A DNA stretch of 34,803 nucleotides, from positions 1-34,803 of the forward strand of contig NZ_JAAEJV010000019.1 of assembly GCF_015356785.1 (NCBI RefSeq). The letters run 5' to 3'. Position 1 is the first letter of the stretch. The number at the start of each line of letters is the position of its first letter. Positions 13,536 through 22,944 of this stretch are shown piece after piece. The notes beneath the pieces are model-generated. The model made no database searches and was not told where the DNA came from. It saw nothing but the letters and a program-made list of their open reading frames with translations. The position numbers were made by a program, and so were the translations under genes. This DNA is from Candidatus Neptunochlamydia vexilliferae (GTDB taxonomy: Bacteria > Chlamydiota > Chlamydiia > Chlamydiales > Simkaniaceae).

Positions 13536-15202
13536 TCACGGAGCTCTTTGACCTCCCCTTGCCACTCCTCTTTATCGATCGCAAAAAGCTCTTCGGGAGC
13601 CTCAAAGTTTTTCGGAAGGATGCCCACAGGGCTTTCGACTCCCTCTCCTTCTCCCTCACACCTTTCGAAGATCCATTTGAGAACATGGATATTTTCCCCA
13701 AAGCCGGGCCAAAGAAACTTCCCATCCCCCCCTTTACGGAACCAGTTGGTGTGGTAGATTTTGGGAGCATGCTTCCCAAGAATTTTTCCCATCTCGAGCC
13801 AGTGACCAAAGTAGTCCCCCATATTATAGCCACAAAAGGGGAACATCGCGAAAGGGTCGTGGCGGAGCGCTCCCATCTTTCCCGCCGCTGCTGCAGTCAT
13901 TTCGGACGAAAGGGAGGCCCCCAGAAAGGTCCCATGGGCCCAGGAAAAACTTTCGATGATCAAAGGGACCACACTTTCCCGCCGCCCACCAAAGAGAATG
14001 GCAGAGATCGAGACCCCATTCACATCTTCAAAGGCGGGGTCGATCACCGGACACTGCTTTGCAGGAGCTGTAAAGCGGGAGTTGGGGTGAGCAGCTTTTT
14101 CCTCTGAAGCGGGGGTCCACCGGTTCCCCTTCCAATCGGTGAGCTCGTGAGGAGGCTCGTCAGTCATCCCCTCCCACCAAACGTCCCCATCATCGGTAAG
14201 GGCCACATTGGTGAAGATCGTGTTTTCCTTAATCGCCTCCATCGCATTCGGGTTCGACTTGTAGGAGGTTCCTGGTGCCACCCCAAAAAAGCCATTTTCA
14301 GGGTTGATTGCATAGAGGCGGCCATCTTTGCCGATCCGCATCCAGGCAATGTCATCACCGACACATTCGACCTTCCAGCCCGGCAAGGGGGATTGGAGCA
14401 TCGCCAGGTTGGTCTTGCCGCAAGCGCTTGGGAAAGCGGCCACAAAAAACCGTTTCTTCCCTTCCGGGTTGGTAATCCCAACGATGAGCATGTGTTCGGC
14501 CATCCACTTTTCATCCCGCCCTTTCACCGAAGCGATCCGAAGCGCCAAACACTTCTTTCCGAGGAGGGCGTTTCCCCCATAGCCACTTCCAAACGACCAG
14601 ATCTCCCGCGCCTCAGGAAAGTGGACGATATACTTGTCATCGGGACGGCAAGGCCAAAAAGAGTCCTTTTGCCCCTTTTCCAAAGGGACCCCCACGGAGT
14701 GGAGACAAGGGACAAACTCCCCGTCGGTGCCGAGAACATCGAGCGCCTTTGTTCCCATCCGGGCCATGATATAGGTATTCGCAACAACGTAAGGGCTATC
14801 TGTGATCTGCACCCCGATTTCAGCAAGGGACGAGCCATAAGGACCCATACTAAAGGGGATGATATACATAGTCCGCCCCTTCATGCACCCCTTAAAGAGT
14901 CCCCGCAAGGTCTCTTTCATCTTCTTCGGCTCTTCCCAGTTGTTGGTGGGACCCGCATCTTCCTTTTTTTCAGAGCAGATGAAGGTCCGCTCCTCAACGC
15001 GCGCCACATCGCTGGGATCGGAGCGGCACCAGTAGGAGCCGGGACGTTTTTTTAGACGGACAAAAACTCCTGTATCGACAAGTTCTTGGCAGATCGTATC
15101 GTGTTCTTCTTTAGAACCACTGCAAAGATAGGTGCGATCGGGGGTGCAAAGCGCTTCGATCTCCTCGACCCACGCCTTGAGCTTCGGATGGGAAATCTCC
15201 AT
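13451..15202 (-). CDS. pckA: Phosphoenolpyruvate carboxykinase (GTP)
   Basis: This enzyme converts oxaloacetate and GTP to phosphoenolpyruvate, GDP and CO2, linking the TCA cycle to gluconeogenesis. It is the GTP type, shown by the P-loop-like [13 protein letters not shown] with the reactive Cys, [30 protein letters not shown] and [19 protein letters not shown] 15202 ([16 protein letters not shown]) gives 583 residues, close to the family norm of about 600. An in-frame ATG at 15277 would overlap mreB by 71 bases and add an untypical basic leader. The gap to the mreB stop is four bases, so mreB and pckA are co-transcribed, as in Chlamydia (CT709-CT710). Confidence 0.95.
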   Translation of the reverse strand: MEISHPKLKAWVEEIEALCTPDRTYLCSGSKEEHDTICQELVDTGVFVRLKKRPGSYWCRSDPSDVARVEERTFICSEKKEDAGPTNNWEEPKKMKETLRGLFKGCMKGRTMYIIPFSMGPYGSSLAEIGVQITDSPYVVANTYIMARMGTKALDVLGTDGEFVPCLHSVGVPLEKGQKDSFWPCRPDDKYIVHFPEAREIWSFGSGYGGNALLGKKCLALRIASVKGRDEKWMAEHMLIVGITNPEGKKRFFVAAFPSACGKTNLAMLQSPLPGWKVECVGDDIAWMRIGKDGRLYAINPENGFFGVAPGTSYKSNPNAMEAIKENTIFTNVALTDDGDVWWEGMTDEPPHELTDWKGNRWTPASEEKAAHPNSRFTAPAKQCPVIDPAFEDVNGVSISAILFGGRRESVVPLIIESFSWAHGTFLGASLSSEMTAAAAGKMGALRHDPFAMFPFCGYNMGDYFGHWLEMGKILGKHAPKIYHTNWFRKGGDGKFLWPGFGENIHVLKWIFERCEGEGEGVESPVGILPKNFEAPEELFAIDKEEWQGEVKELRDYFELFASHFPMTMQEELEKFDDLVGRA

Positions 15203-15206
15203 TGCG

Positions 15207-16295
15207 TTAAAGCTTGGCTTTTTTAAGGGTTTCGAGGTGGTACTCAAGCGCTTTTCCCGTTCCCATGCACACGGCAAGGAGGGGGTTAGAAGCGACGGTA
15301 ACAGGAAGCCCTGTTTCCTTAATCAGAGCCTTGTCGAGCCCTTTAATGAGAGCTCCTCCACCCGCAAGGACCATGCCACTTTCGACAAGGTCGGCAGCAA
15401 GTTCAGGAGGGCACCGCTCGAGGGTTTCCTTCGTGCAGGCGATGATCTGTTGGATCGGCTCAGCTAGACATTCGCGGATTTCAACCGAGTTGATCCGCTT
15501 AGTGATCGGAAGACCAGCCACTTGGTCCCGTCCCCGCACCTCCATCTCAAGCTCGTGGTCGCCTAACGGATAGGCCGAGCCGATGGTCATCTTGATTTCT
15601 TCAGCCGTCCGGGGGCCGATCATCAAGTTGTAGGTTCGGCGCATGTAGTTGATGATGCACTCGTCGAACTCATCACCCGCAATCCGGATCGAACGAGACT
15701 CTACAATGCCTCCGAGGGAGATGATCGCAATTTCTGTGGTTCCTCCCCCCACATCGATGATCATGTTCGCGGAAGGTTCATGAACCGGAAGGTCAACACC
15801 AATGGCCGCTGCCATCGGCTCCTCAATGAGGATCACCTCTTGAGCCCCTGCGCGGAGGGCCGAGTCTTCCACCGCTCGCTTTTCAACGCCCGTAATTCCA
15901 GAAGGAACCGCAATCAAAATCTTAGGACGGAACAAGCTACGTGAGGGGGTGACGCGCGAAATCAAAGCCTTGAGCATCCCTTCTGCAATCTCGAAGTCAG
16001 CGATGACGCCATCCTTCATCGGGCGAACCGCGTGGATCTTCCGAGGGGTTTTTCCCAGCATCGCCTTTGCCTTATGACCGACAGCAAGGACGTCATTGTT
16101 TACGGAATCGACAGCAACCACTGAGGGTTCCGCTAAGACAATTCCTTTTCCCCTAACATAAACAAGAGTGTTGGCTGTTCCAAGGTCGATTCCGATGTCA
16201 TTTGCTAAGATGCCGGTCATCTGACCGATCGTATTCATAAACCCTTGCTTAAAATTTTTCAAAAGGCTTCCCCTTCCGGCAGCTCTAACTTTCAT
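15207..16295 (-). CDS. mreB: Rod-shape-determining protein MreB
   Basis: MreB is an actin-like ATPase. In chlamydiae, which lack FtsZ, it directs septal peptidoglycan synthesis during division. The 362-residue protein shows the actin-fold nucleotide motifs [38 protein letters not shown] and [15 protein letters not shown], plus VAVPSGIT-like [14 protein letters not shown]. The first 19 residues ([19 protein letters not shown]) are basic, so an internal start at MNTIGQ is possible. A GAGGA ribosome binding site lies before ATG 16295 and supports the longer form. In Chlamydia it follows the SNF2 helicase directly. Here an AAA-ATPase gene intervenes. Confidence 0.95.
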   Translation of the reverse strand: MKVRAAGRGSLLKNFKQGFMNTIGQMTGILANDIGIDLGTANTLVYVRGKGIVLAEPSVVAVDSVNNDVLAVGHKAKAMLGKTPRKIHAVRPMKDGVIADFEIAEGMLKALISRVTPSRSLFRPKILIAVPSGITGVEKRAVEDSALRAGAQEVILIEEPMAAAIGVDLPVHEPSANMIIDVGGGTTEIAIISLGGIVESRSIRIAGDEFDECIINYMRRTYNLMIGPRTAEEIKMTIGSAYPLGDHELEMEVRGRDQVAGLPITKRINSVEIRECLAEPIQQIIACTKETLERCPPELAADLVESGMVLAGGGALIKGLDKALIKETGLPVTVASNPLLAVCMGTGKALEYHLETLKKAKL

Positions 16296-16371
16296 TTTTG
16301 ATTCCTCTTCGATCCGAACATAATGGTATTCTTCCCCCCATAATGAACGATTGGGTAAAATTGATCAACCT

Positions 16372-17967
16372 TCAATCTGTAGAAAGCTTCCGGATGACCT
16401 CTCCCGACTCAGATAGAAGCTCCCCTTTCCATTCAGAAACGTTACGTAGCTTAGAGGAAAAATTTGCTCCTATAATGACTATAGCCTTCCCCTTATGGAG
16501 ATAGGGCTCGAAATAGCTCTTCTGATAGATTTGCTTTAAAGCCTTATCCGCCATGCCATCTAACTTCAGTTCTATGATATAAATGACTTTTGGCATGTCT
16601 AATACAACATCTATCCGCCCCTTATTGGTTAACCTCTCGGATAATGGCTCGAATCCCATTCCATAGAGCATCGACAAAAGCATTGCTTGATAGGTGCTCT
16701 CCTTAGCCCCTGCAAAAACTTGGTAGGCAAAACTCGCAAACCCTGTCTCTATATACTCAAAAAGAGGATCTAACCGATACGTTTCGAGCGCTTCCACAAA
16801 TTTTTCCGAAGCCCTGACATCGATATTGGGTGTAAAGTGTCTGACAAGAGAATTCGTGAAAGCGGTCCTAACCTCTTCATTAGGAAGCCCCAAATAATAG
16901 CGGTTTGAAACACGATTATAATCTTGGATGGTAAAGTAACCTGTTTGGTACATCAAGGCTTTTAAGTCGACCTCTTCTATGGAGCTAATCTCCATAAGGG
17001 CATCTTCATCCGCAATCATCCCATCCAATGAAATCATCGTCTTTGGGTGTTTTTTTAGTTGGTCAATGAGAAATGAAGGGGTCCCCGTACTATACCAATA
17101 CCCTTTTGCTTTCTTGATTTCCATAAATTTCAGGGTCGAAAAGGGATTATAGACACACAGCGAGTCCTCAGAAAATCGATACCCATTGTACCAATGGCGC
17201 ATCTCCTTAACGAGGCCTTCCTCTGATACGACGTTCCCTTGCGCTTCCCTTTCGTTGATGATTTCCTGAATATGATCTTGAAAGGCATTTCTTAGCTCAT
17301 CTTCGGTATACCCCATGATTCCAGCATACTCGGGATTCATTGTAATATCGTTGAGGTTATTAAGCCCTGAAAAGAGGGATACATGAGAAAACTTGCTGAC
17401 ACCTGTTATAAAAGCAAATTCCAGATAACGATCAAGACTTTTTAAAGCAGAGAAAAAACTTTTCAGTAGCTCTCGATTTTTTTTTGCTACTTTAGGATTT
17501 TCTAGGTGGCTGATGATGGGCTGGTCATACTCATCGACAAGAACAACCACACGGTTTTCCTTTGCGAGCCCCATCACCAGCTTCTTAAGCTGCAGTTTAA
17601 TCGAAGGAGCTTCAATGGAAACGCTATAAGTATCTGCCATTTCTTGAAGCGCTGCTGCTAAATCGTTTTCCAACTCCTCAGTTGTCCGACTCTCGACTTG
17701 AGCAAAGTCTAGGTAGATCACAGGGTGCTTTTTCCATTCATAGTCACTCTTATAAATAGCGCAGTCCTTAAATAGCTCTTTATCCCCCTTAAAGACCTCT
17801 TCTAAAGTATTTAAAAACAGAGATTTTCCGAACCTTCTTGGTCGAGAAATAAAATAATAGGGAGACCCTCCCTCTAATAATTTTTTAACGAACCGCGTCT
17901 TATCTACGTAAACATAATTCCCTGAAGAGAGAATCTTTATTTTACACCGTAAAAGTAAATCCTTCAA
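16372..17967 (-). CDS. AAA-ATPase-like / PD-(D/E)XK nuclease-fold protein (DUF1703 type)
   Basis: This 531-residue protein has an N-terminal ATPase domain (NYVYVDKTRFVKKLL, Walker A RPRRFGKSLFLNTL, Walker B-like VVLVDEYDQPI). Its C-terminal part carries a PD-(D/E)XK-type core (GRIDVVLDMPKVIYIIELKL, with D and ExK). This combination (AAA-ATPase_like plus PDDEXK_9) is common, patchily distributed and often multicopy in Bacteroidetes and some intracellular bacteria. Its biological role is unsettled. The gene starts 11 bases after the SNF2 stop and lies between SNF2 and mreB, genes that are adjacent in Chlamydia, so it looks acquired. It is unbroken and may be expressed from the SNF2 transcript. 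Confidence 0.85.
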   Translation of the reverse strand: MKDLLLRCKIKILSSGNYVYVDKTRFVKKLLEGGSPYYFISRPRRFGKSLFLNTLEEVFKGDKELFKDCAIYKSDYEWKKHPVIYLDFAQVESRTTEELENDLAAALQEMADTYSVSIEAPSIKLQLKKLVMGLAKENRVVVLVDEYDQPIISHLENPKVAKKNRELLKSFFSALKSLDRYLEFAFITGVSKFSHVSLFSGLNNLNDITMNPEYAGIMGYTEDELRNAFQDHIQEIINEREAQGNVVSEEGLVKEMRHWYNGYRFSEDSLCVYNPFSTLKFMEIKKAKGYWYSTGTPSFLIDQLKKHPKTMISLDGMIADEDALMEISSIEEVDLKALMYQTGYFTIQDYNRVSNRYYLGLPNEEVRTAFTNSLVRHFTPNIDVRASEKFVEALETYRLDPLFEYIETGFASFAYQVFAGAKESTYQAMLLSMLYGMGFEPLSERLTNKGRIDVVLDMPKVIYIIELKLDGMADKALKQIYQKSYFEPYLHKGKAIVIIGANFSSKLRNVSEWKGELLSESGEVIRKLSTD

Positions 17968-17978
17968 CTCCTAATTAT

Positions 17979-20900
17979 TTAGGTCTGCAGAAGCTCCAAG
18001 ACATCTTCCCAGGTGAGCTTGGTGATCGCCTCGTCGTCGTAGCTGACGATCTTCTTGACGATCCCCTTCTTCCGGTTCTGCATCTCAACGATCTTCTCTT
18101 CAATCGTCCCCATGGTGACAAGTTTGTAAACCGAAACAGAGTCTTTTTGTCCGATCCGGTGGACCCGGTCGGTTGCTTGACTTTCGACTGCGGGGTTCCA
18201 CCACATGTCGTAATGGATGACGGTATCGGCGCCAACGAGGTTGAGCCCCGTTCCCCCTGCTTTAAGGGAGACAAGGAAGACAGAAATGTTGGGATCTTCG
18301 TTGAACTCTTTAACGATTTCGAGGCGGTTCTTGCTCGATCCATCGAGATAGTTAAACCGAATTCCCCGCTGTTCGAAGTCGTTTTTCATAATTTGGAGCA
18401 TCCGGGTGTATTGGGAGAAGATGACCGTTTTGTGTCCCCCTTCGATTAAGGTTTGGAGAAGTTCGACAAGCATATCATACTTGGCAGAGTCTCCCATCTC
18501 GGGATTTTCCTTTGCAAAGATGGCGGGGTGACAACAGATTTGTTTGAGGCGGGTCAAGGTGGCAAGGACATGGATCTGCACCTTGTCAAAGCCATCTCTT
18601 TCAACCAGTTTGACAAGTTCGTCGCGGGCCGACTCGGCGTAAGATTTGTAAAGCTCACGCTGCACATCGGTGAGCTGACAGTGATAAACGTTCTCACTGA
18701 CTGGAGGAAGGTCGTCCAAGACATCGATCTTCATCCGACGGAGGATGAAAGGGGCCACTTTCTTACGGAGATATTGGAGGTTTTTGGTTTGCTCTTCTCC
18801 AGAAAGACGGACATATTTTTCGACAAAGCGCTCGTAGGTTCCGAGGAAGCCAGGCATGAGGAAGTCGAAAAGACTCCAGAGCTCATCGAGTGAGTTTTCA
18901 ATGGGGGTACCGGAGAGAATCATTCGATGCTCAGCCTTGACCATTTTGACCGACTTGGCGTTCCGCGTTCCCCGGTTCTTAATGTGTTGCGCCTCATCGA
19001 GAATCATACAGGAAAAGGTAAGCTTGTCATAGGTTTCGATATCTTTTTGGAGGAGGCTATAGGAGGTAATGACAATGTCATACTTTTTGGCTTCTTGGAG
19101 GAGTTTCTTCCGCTGGTTGGGCATCCCATCGATGATGAGGGTCTTGAATTTCCCATTAAATTTATGACACTCTTCTTGCCAGTTATAAAGAAGAGAGGTG
19201 GGGCAAACGACAAGAGCGGGCTTCTTTGCTTTTTTCTTATGTTGGGTCAGGGCAACGATCGCCTGCAAGGTTTTCCCCAGTCCCATGTCATCTGCTAAGA
19301 TTCCATTGAGGTACATCGAGCGAAGACGCTCAAGCCACTGCACCCCTTCGATTTGATAGTTCCGGAGGTCGGCATTGACCTCGGTGGGGATGGGGCTAAA
19401 CTCAAGCTGCTTTTCCCCAAGCATCTGCTTCCGGATCTCTTTTAACTGAGAGGTCATCTTAAAGGCAACGGGAAGCCCTTTAAAGGTCTCTTCGTCAATA
19501 TTGGCAAGGCTCCAAAGGGGACGTTCGAGCTTTTTATTGTCGAGTTTTTCAATGCCCAACTCATCAAAAAGTTGGACGACAGCGCCCACTTCGTCAAGAT
19601 CGAGGACCAAAATCTTCGAGATCTTATTGCTTCCATCTTTTGCCCGCGTCGTTTTCTTCTTACCCGTATCGAGCTCAAGGTAGGTCCGCCGTGAAATGAT
19701 ACAATCCCAAAGACGGTCAACAGCCACCCCTTTAAGGGCTCCTTTCACCTCGACATCCATCTCATAGACATCCATCCGCTCGGTATGGGAAAGGGAAAGC
19801 TTAAATTTGGTCTGATCGTAGATAAATTGATCGAGGAGGTTTTGAGGACAGTTGAACTTGACCCGGTGTTGATTGCGTGGAATCACATCGGTCATAAATT
19901 CGATGATTTTCTTCTCGGTTTTTGCCACAAAGACCTGCTGCTCTGCGTCAAAGATAAAGTCTTGGAAAAGATCTTCGATGATCTTCTGCTCTTCGACAAG
20001 GTTGCGGGCCATGATCCCCTCTTCGGTGACAAAGGAGTGGATATCGTCAAAGGTGAGCTTTTTCGAGGAGGCGGGAACCACATGGTCATCATATCTAAAG
20101 GAGAGAGTTGCATCGAGCTCTCCATCGAGGAAGGCAAGATCACAAATCGCTTCGATTGAACCGGCATAAGGGAGAGTGGTAAAGTGTTCGATGACTCCAT
20201 CCATATCGACCTCCGCAAAGCGGGACATTTCAGGAAGGGCATTTTCCACAAAAGTTCCAAAAAGAGGCTCGGGAATTGTCATCTCCCGCATGGGGAGTAA
20301 GCTACGGAGATGCCTCCGGGTAATGTGACTCGGGAAGCGATAATAAACGTGGTTATAGATCACCCCAGACTTTTCACACTCAAAGAAATAGACATCTTCG
20401 AGCATCACCTTTTGTTGATCGATTAAAAGCATGGGGCTCAAGAGAATCTTTGTGGTCGGAGGGTGGATATACTCTAAGGAGACGTTGACATGGGCATCGA
20501 CCTTTGAAAAGTGGATCGGAGACTCGAGGTTTTCTTCAAAAAGGCAGGGAAGGGTGGGGAGCTCATCGTCTTGGAGAGCCCACCCCTTTTGCTTAAGCGC
20601 TTCGGAGGCGATGTCATGAGCCTTTGCCAAGATCATCCCAAAGGTTTTCATCTCTAATGTGGCAACTCTTTGGGCCCGCTCGCTGGTCACTTTTTCGGGG
20701 AGGTTCGCATGGCCCATCACAAGGCGGGCAATTTCCTGCTCACTCTCATGAAAAGATTTGACACCAAACAGGTGGATTTTCCCTCCAACGTAGAGGGGCT
20801 CTTCATACCGGAGCGCCTCTAAAAACTGGCCGACGTTGGGAATGTGAAGAGGTTTGGAGCGAGAAGGGAGGCGAAGGGCCAGCTGCACCTCAACCTGCGC

Positions 20901-21467
20901 CCCTTTTTTCTTAGGGAACTGGTAAATCACAGCAAGCTCAGCTTTTTCAATCTCCCCTTTTTGCTCAGGCAAGAAGAAAGGAGATTTTGCCAAAAGGTGG
21001 GAAGCGCCTACATACTCTTTAAGGAGCTCTTTTTGGTACTCCTCGTCGCGCCGCTCCGCCTCTTTGGTCTCGGCCTCTTTGACCGCCTCTAAAAGCTTTT
21101 CCTTTTCCTCATCGCAGAAGCTATCATCTTCGGTCACTTCCTCCAGGTCGGTCTCCTTCGAGTAGTTCACCAAAATTTCATCCAAACAGGAGTCTAAATG
21201 AAAAAGGACAGCTGCTAAATGTTGGCAGTCGTAATGATAGGGACAATCGCAATCTGAGTCGATCGTTTCACTTTCCATGCGGTCGATTTCAAGCTCACTT
21301 TCATAGGTATTATTGTATTGTCCTAATACCTTAGCACTAATCCGAATTGAAGTGGCATCTAAATGTAGAATTTTCGCAGAAAGAACTTTTTTCGTTTCGA
21401 AAAGGGTCTTTCCTTCCTTGAGAATGGCTGAAGAAAAGTCTTGTTTAAGCTTCCTTAAATTCAACAT
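17979..21467 (-). CDS. SNF2/SWI2-family helicase-like ATPase with SWIM zinc finger
   Basis: This is a DNA-dependent ATPase of the bacterial SNF2 family, 1162 residues long. Near the N-terminus CDCPYHYDCQH (about residue 74) is a SWIM zinc finger (CxCx4CxH). Helicase motifs follow in the C-terminal 450 residues: I DDMGLGKTLQAI, Ia VVCPTSLLYNW, II DEAQHIKN, III LSGTPIENSLDELWSLFDFL, IV VIFSQYTRML, V GGTGLNLVGADTVIHYD and VI QATDRVHRIGQ. Size and layout match chlamydial CT708/CT555-type proteins. Translocation on DNA or removal of proteins such as RNA polymerase is the family role; no specific target is known here. ATG 21467 follows AAGGTGA. It heads the minus-strand run SNF2, AAA-ATPase, mreB and pckA. 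Confidence 0.93.
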   Translation of the reverse strand: MLNLRKLKQDFSSAILKEGKTLFETKKVLSAKILHLDATSIRISAKVLGQYNNTYESELEIDRMESETIDSDCDCPYHYDCQHLAAVLFHLDSCLDEILVNYSKETDLEEVTEDDSFCDEEKEKLLEAVKEAETKEAERRDEEYQKELLKEYVGASHLLAKSPFFLPEQKGEIEKAELAVIYQFPKKKGAQVEVQLALRLPSRSKPLHIPNVGQFLEALRYEEPLYVGGKIHLFGVKSFHESEQEIARLVMGHANLPEKVTSERAQRVATLEMKTFGMILAKAHDIASEALKQKGWALQDDELPTLPCLFEENLESPIHFSKVDAHVNVSLEYIHPPTTKILLSPMLLIDQQKVMLEDVYFFECEKSGVIYNHVYYRFPSHITRRHLRSLLPMREMTIPEPLFGTFVENALPEMSRFAEVDMDGVIEHFTTLPYAGSIEAICDLAFLDGELDATLSFRYDDHVVPASSKKLTFDDIHSFVTEEGIMARNLVEEQKIIEDLFQDFIFDAEQQVFVAKTEKKIIEFMTDVIPRNQHRVKFNCPQNLLDQFIYDQTKFKLSLSHTERMDVYEMDVEVKGALKGVAVDRLWDCIISRRTYLELDTGKKKTTRAKDGSNKISKILVLDLDEVGAVVQLFDELGIEKLDNKKLERPLWSLANIDEETFKGLPVAFKMTSQLKEIRKQMLGEKQLEFSPIPTEVNADLRNYQIEGVQWLERLRSMYLNGILADDMGLGKTLQAIVALTQHKKKAKKPALVVCPTSLLYNWQEECHKFNGKFKTLIIDGMPNQRKKLLQEAKKYDIVITSYSLLQKDIETYDKLTFSCMILDEAQHIKNRGTRNAKSVKMVKAEHRMILSGTPIENSLDELWSLFDFLMPGFLGTYERFVEKYVRLSGEEQTKNLQYLRKKVAPFILRRMKIDVLDDLPPVSENVYHCQLTDVQRELYKSYAESARDELVKLVERDGFDKVQIHVLATLTRLKQICCHPAIFAKENPEMGDSAKYDMLVELLQTLIEGGHKTVIFSQYTRMLQIMKNDFEQRGIRFNYLDGSSKNRLEIVKEFNEDPNISVFLVSLKAGGTGLNLVGADTVIHYDMWWNPAVESQATDRVHRIGQKDSVSVYKLVTMGTIEEKIVEMQNRKKGIVKKIVSYDDEAITKLTWEDVLELLQT

Positions 21468-21608
21468 TATAAAAAGTCACCTTATTCAATTCTAACAGTT
21501 GTTTGGGTATACATCTTTTTCAAAACCTCTGCAAGCGATTTTTTGCCCAAATCGAAAAAAAAAATTCATTGCCGAAAACAGTGAGGTTAAGGAATAATTA
21601 ATCCCATT

Positions 21609-22796
21609 ATGAATGATGTACATCTTGCTCAGCTCTCCGTTGCCTATGCTTTTGATCAGCATGCCTTTGGAATCGATAAATATCCTAAAGACTCTGCTGT
21701 AAAGCAAACGCAACTTTGTCGCCACCTCTGCCCTGTAAAGCCCCCTTACCAAATTATAAGTGCAGACGACTTTTTAACACATCGACACCTAAAGCCCCCT
21801 ACTCTCAAGATTGTAGATTTATTAAAGATCGAACAGCAGCCTCCACCTAATCAGTGTGACCTTCCTGTGGAACTGTGGCTCACCATCCTCGGACACAACA
21901 CTAAAACTGCCCGTGATTGGATGATCGCAAGTCGCTTCCTTGCCCCAAAAGACTTTGCACTCATTTCTAGACGTTTTTGTAAAACGCTAGGGATCAAGCG
22001 CGACCAAGTCAACAAAACACCTGCTTCCAAGCAAGTCTTGAACCACATCCGGGATACGGTCCTTAACAACATCCCCTTTCTCCAAAAAGCTGAAGTTTAC
22101 ACTCGTTTATATGGAAGGCCTGCAGGGGTGCCTCATCTCGCCAGGAAACTCCGCTTAGCCGAGTTTTTGAGTTATTGCAGCGAGCGTGCATGGATAAAAT
22201 GGCCCACGACCTGTTTATGCACTGCCATTGCCCTTACCGTTCTCATCAAGGAGGTAAAGCTCCTTAGGTCTTCGACGATTAAGGCAGGTAAAAGCTATCT
22301 CTATTGGGTAGAAAGCTGGAACGATTGGTTCGGCTGCAGTTGGGTCACATACCCCCTTTTTCATTTAACCAACATCCACATCCATACCATTAAGAAAAGC
22401 ACAGCTGAACTCACCTATATTCCCGCACTATTGATCCCCGCTCTCTTACGCATGATTATTTTCTCCATCGAAATTATGCATGGATGGTTCCCTCCTTCAC
22501 TACAGGAAAACCAACAAACAGTCACCAATCTTTCCCTTCGGGTTGCTTATCTTTTTGCTGTTATCGTATTCAGCCCTTATTTCGCTCTCATTCAACTACT
22601 TAAACCTCTATCATTCCCCGAGACTAATCCTGACGAGGTTAAAACTGAAATTCTTCAACTCTTTCCTCATAATGCAACGGACAAGATCACTGACGCTTGG
22701 AATGCCCTATTGCCTAAGAAAGAAGAACCTTCTTCAAGCTCAAGCAGCTCCTCCTCTTCTTCAAGCTCAAGCAGCTCCTCCTCTTCTTCAAGCTAA
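21609..22796 (+). CDS. F-box-like membrane protein with poly-Ser tail (putative effector)
   Basis: The family of this 395-residue protein is not recognised. Residues 84-127 read DLPVELWLTIL, then a 17-residue spacer, then LAPKDFALISRRFCKTL. This fits the F-box pattern (LPxElxxxIl...L...dl..ls..c+.l) with a longer central loop. Several hydrophobic stretches follow: roughly residues 200-212, 263-280 and 300-325 (AYLFAVIVFSPYFALIQLL). The last 22 residues are all Ser, from a 27-base tandem repeat. F-box domains recruit eukaryotic SCF ubiquitin ligases, and bacteria that carry them use them as host-directed effectors. Membrane segments would place it at a membrane. ATG 21609 has only AAGGA at 15 bases, so the start is uncertain. 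The F-box call is a motif reading only. Confidence 0.5.
   Translation: MNDVHLAQLSVAYAFDQHAFGIDKYPKDSAVKQTQLCRHLCPVKPPYQIISADDFLTHRHLKPPTLKIVDLLKIEQQPPPNQCDLPVELWLTILGHNTKTARDWMIASRFLAPKDFALISRRFCKTLGIKRDQVNKTPASKQVLNHIRDTVLNNIPFLQKAEVYTRLYGRPAGVPHLARKLRLAEFLSYCSERAWIKWPTTCLCTAIALTVLIKEVKLLRSSTIKAGKSYLYWVESWNDWFGCSWVTYPLFHLTNIHIHTIKKSTAELTYIPALLIPALLRMIIFSIEIMHGWFPPSLQENQQTVTNLSLRVAYLFAVIVFSPYFALIQLLKPLSFPETNPDEVKTEILQLFPHNATDKITDAWNALLPKKEEPSSSSSSSSSSSSSSSSSSSSS
22730..22794 (+). repeat. 27-bp in-frame tandem repeat encoding poly-serine
   Basis: Two complete identical 27-base units (22730-22756 and 22757-22783) and 11 bases of a third run up to the stop codon. Each encodes nine serines from mixed TCN/AGC codons. 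Exact identity over mixed codons points to recent slippage or duplication. Copy number probably varies between strains. Confidence 0.85.
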
Positions 22797-22847
22797 GTTT
22801 TTCATTTTGAAAAAAATCACAAAGGTGTTAGACTGATCCTTTCGTAT

Positions 22848-22919
22848 GCGGGTGTAGCTCAGCGGTAGAGCATCACGTTGCCAACGTGAGGGTCGTGAGT
22901 TCAAATCTCATCACCCGCT
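22848..22919 (+). tRNA. tRNA-Gly (anticodon GCC)
   Basis: The acceptor stem GCGGGTG/CACCCGC is perfect. The anticodon stem CACGT/ACGTG encloses a loop with GCC. The T-arm reads GAGTTCAAATCTC. The 3' CCA is not encoded. It lies 25 bases upstream of tig, so it may be processed from a common transcript. Confidence 0.95.
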
Positions 22920-22944
22920 TTTATTTACTCATAGCTAGGGAATT

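Noticed and set aside
14147-15055. Plus-strand frame of 302 codons opposite pckA
   Set aside because: It is fully antisense to a well-supported enzyme gene, with no family resemblance and composition typical of a mirrored GC-biased frame.
15202-15277. Longer pckA start giving 608 residues
   Set aside because: It would overlap mreB by 71 bases and add an untypical leader. ATG 15202 gives the usual N-terminus and a four-base gap.
22730-22794. Tandem repeat as a possible CRISPR or minisatellite origin element
   Set aside because: It is in frame, encodes only serine and ends at the stop codon, so it is a coding repeat.
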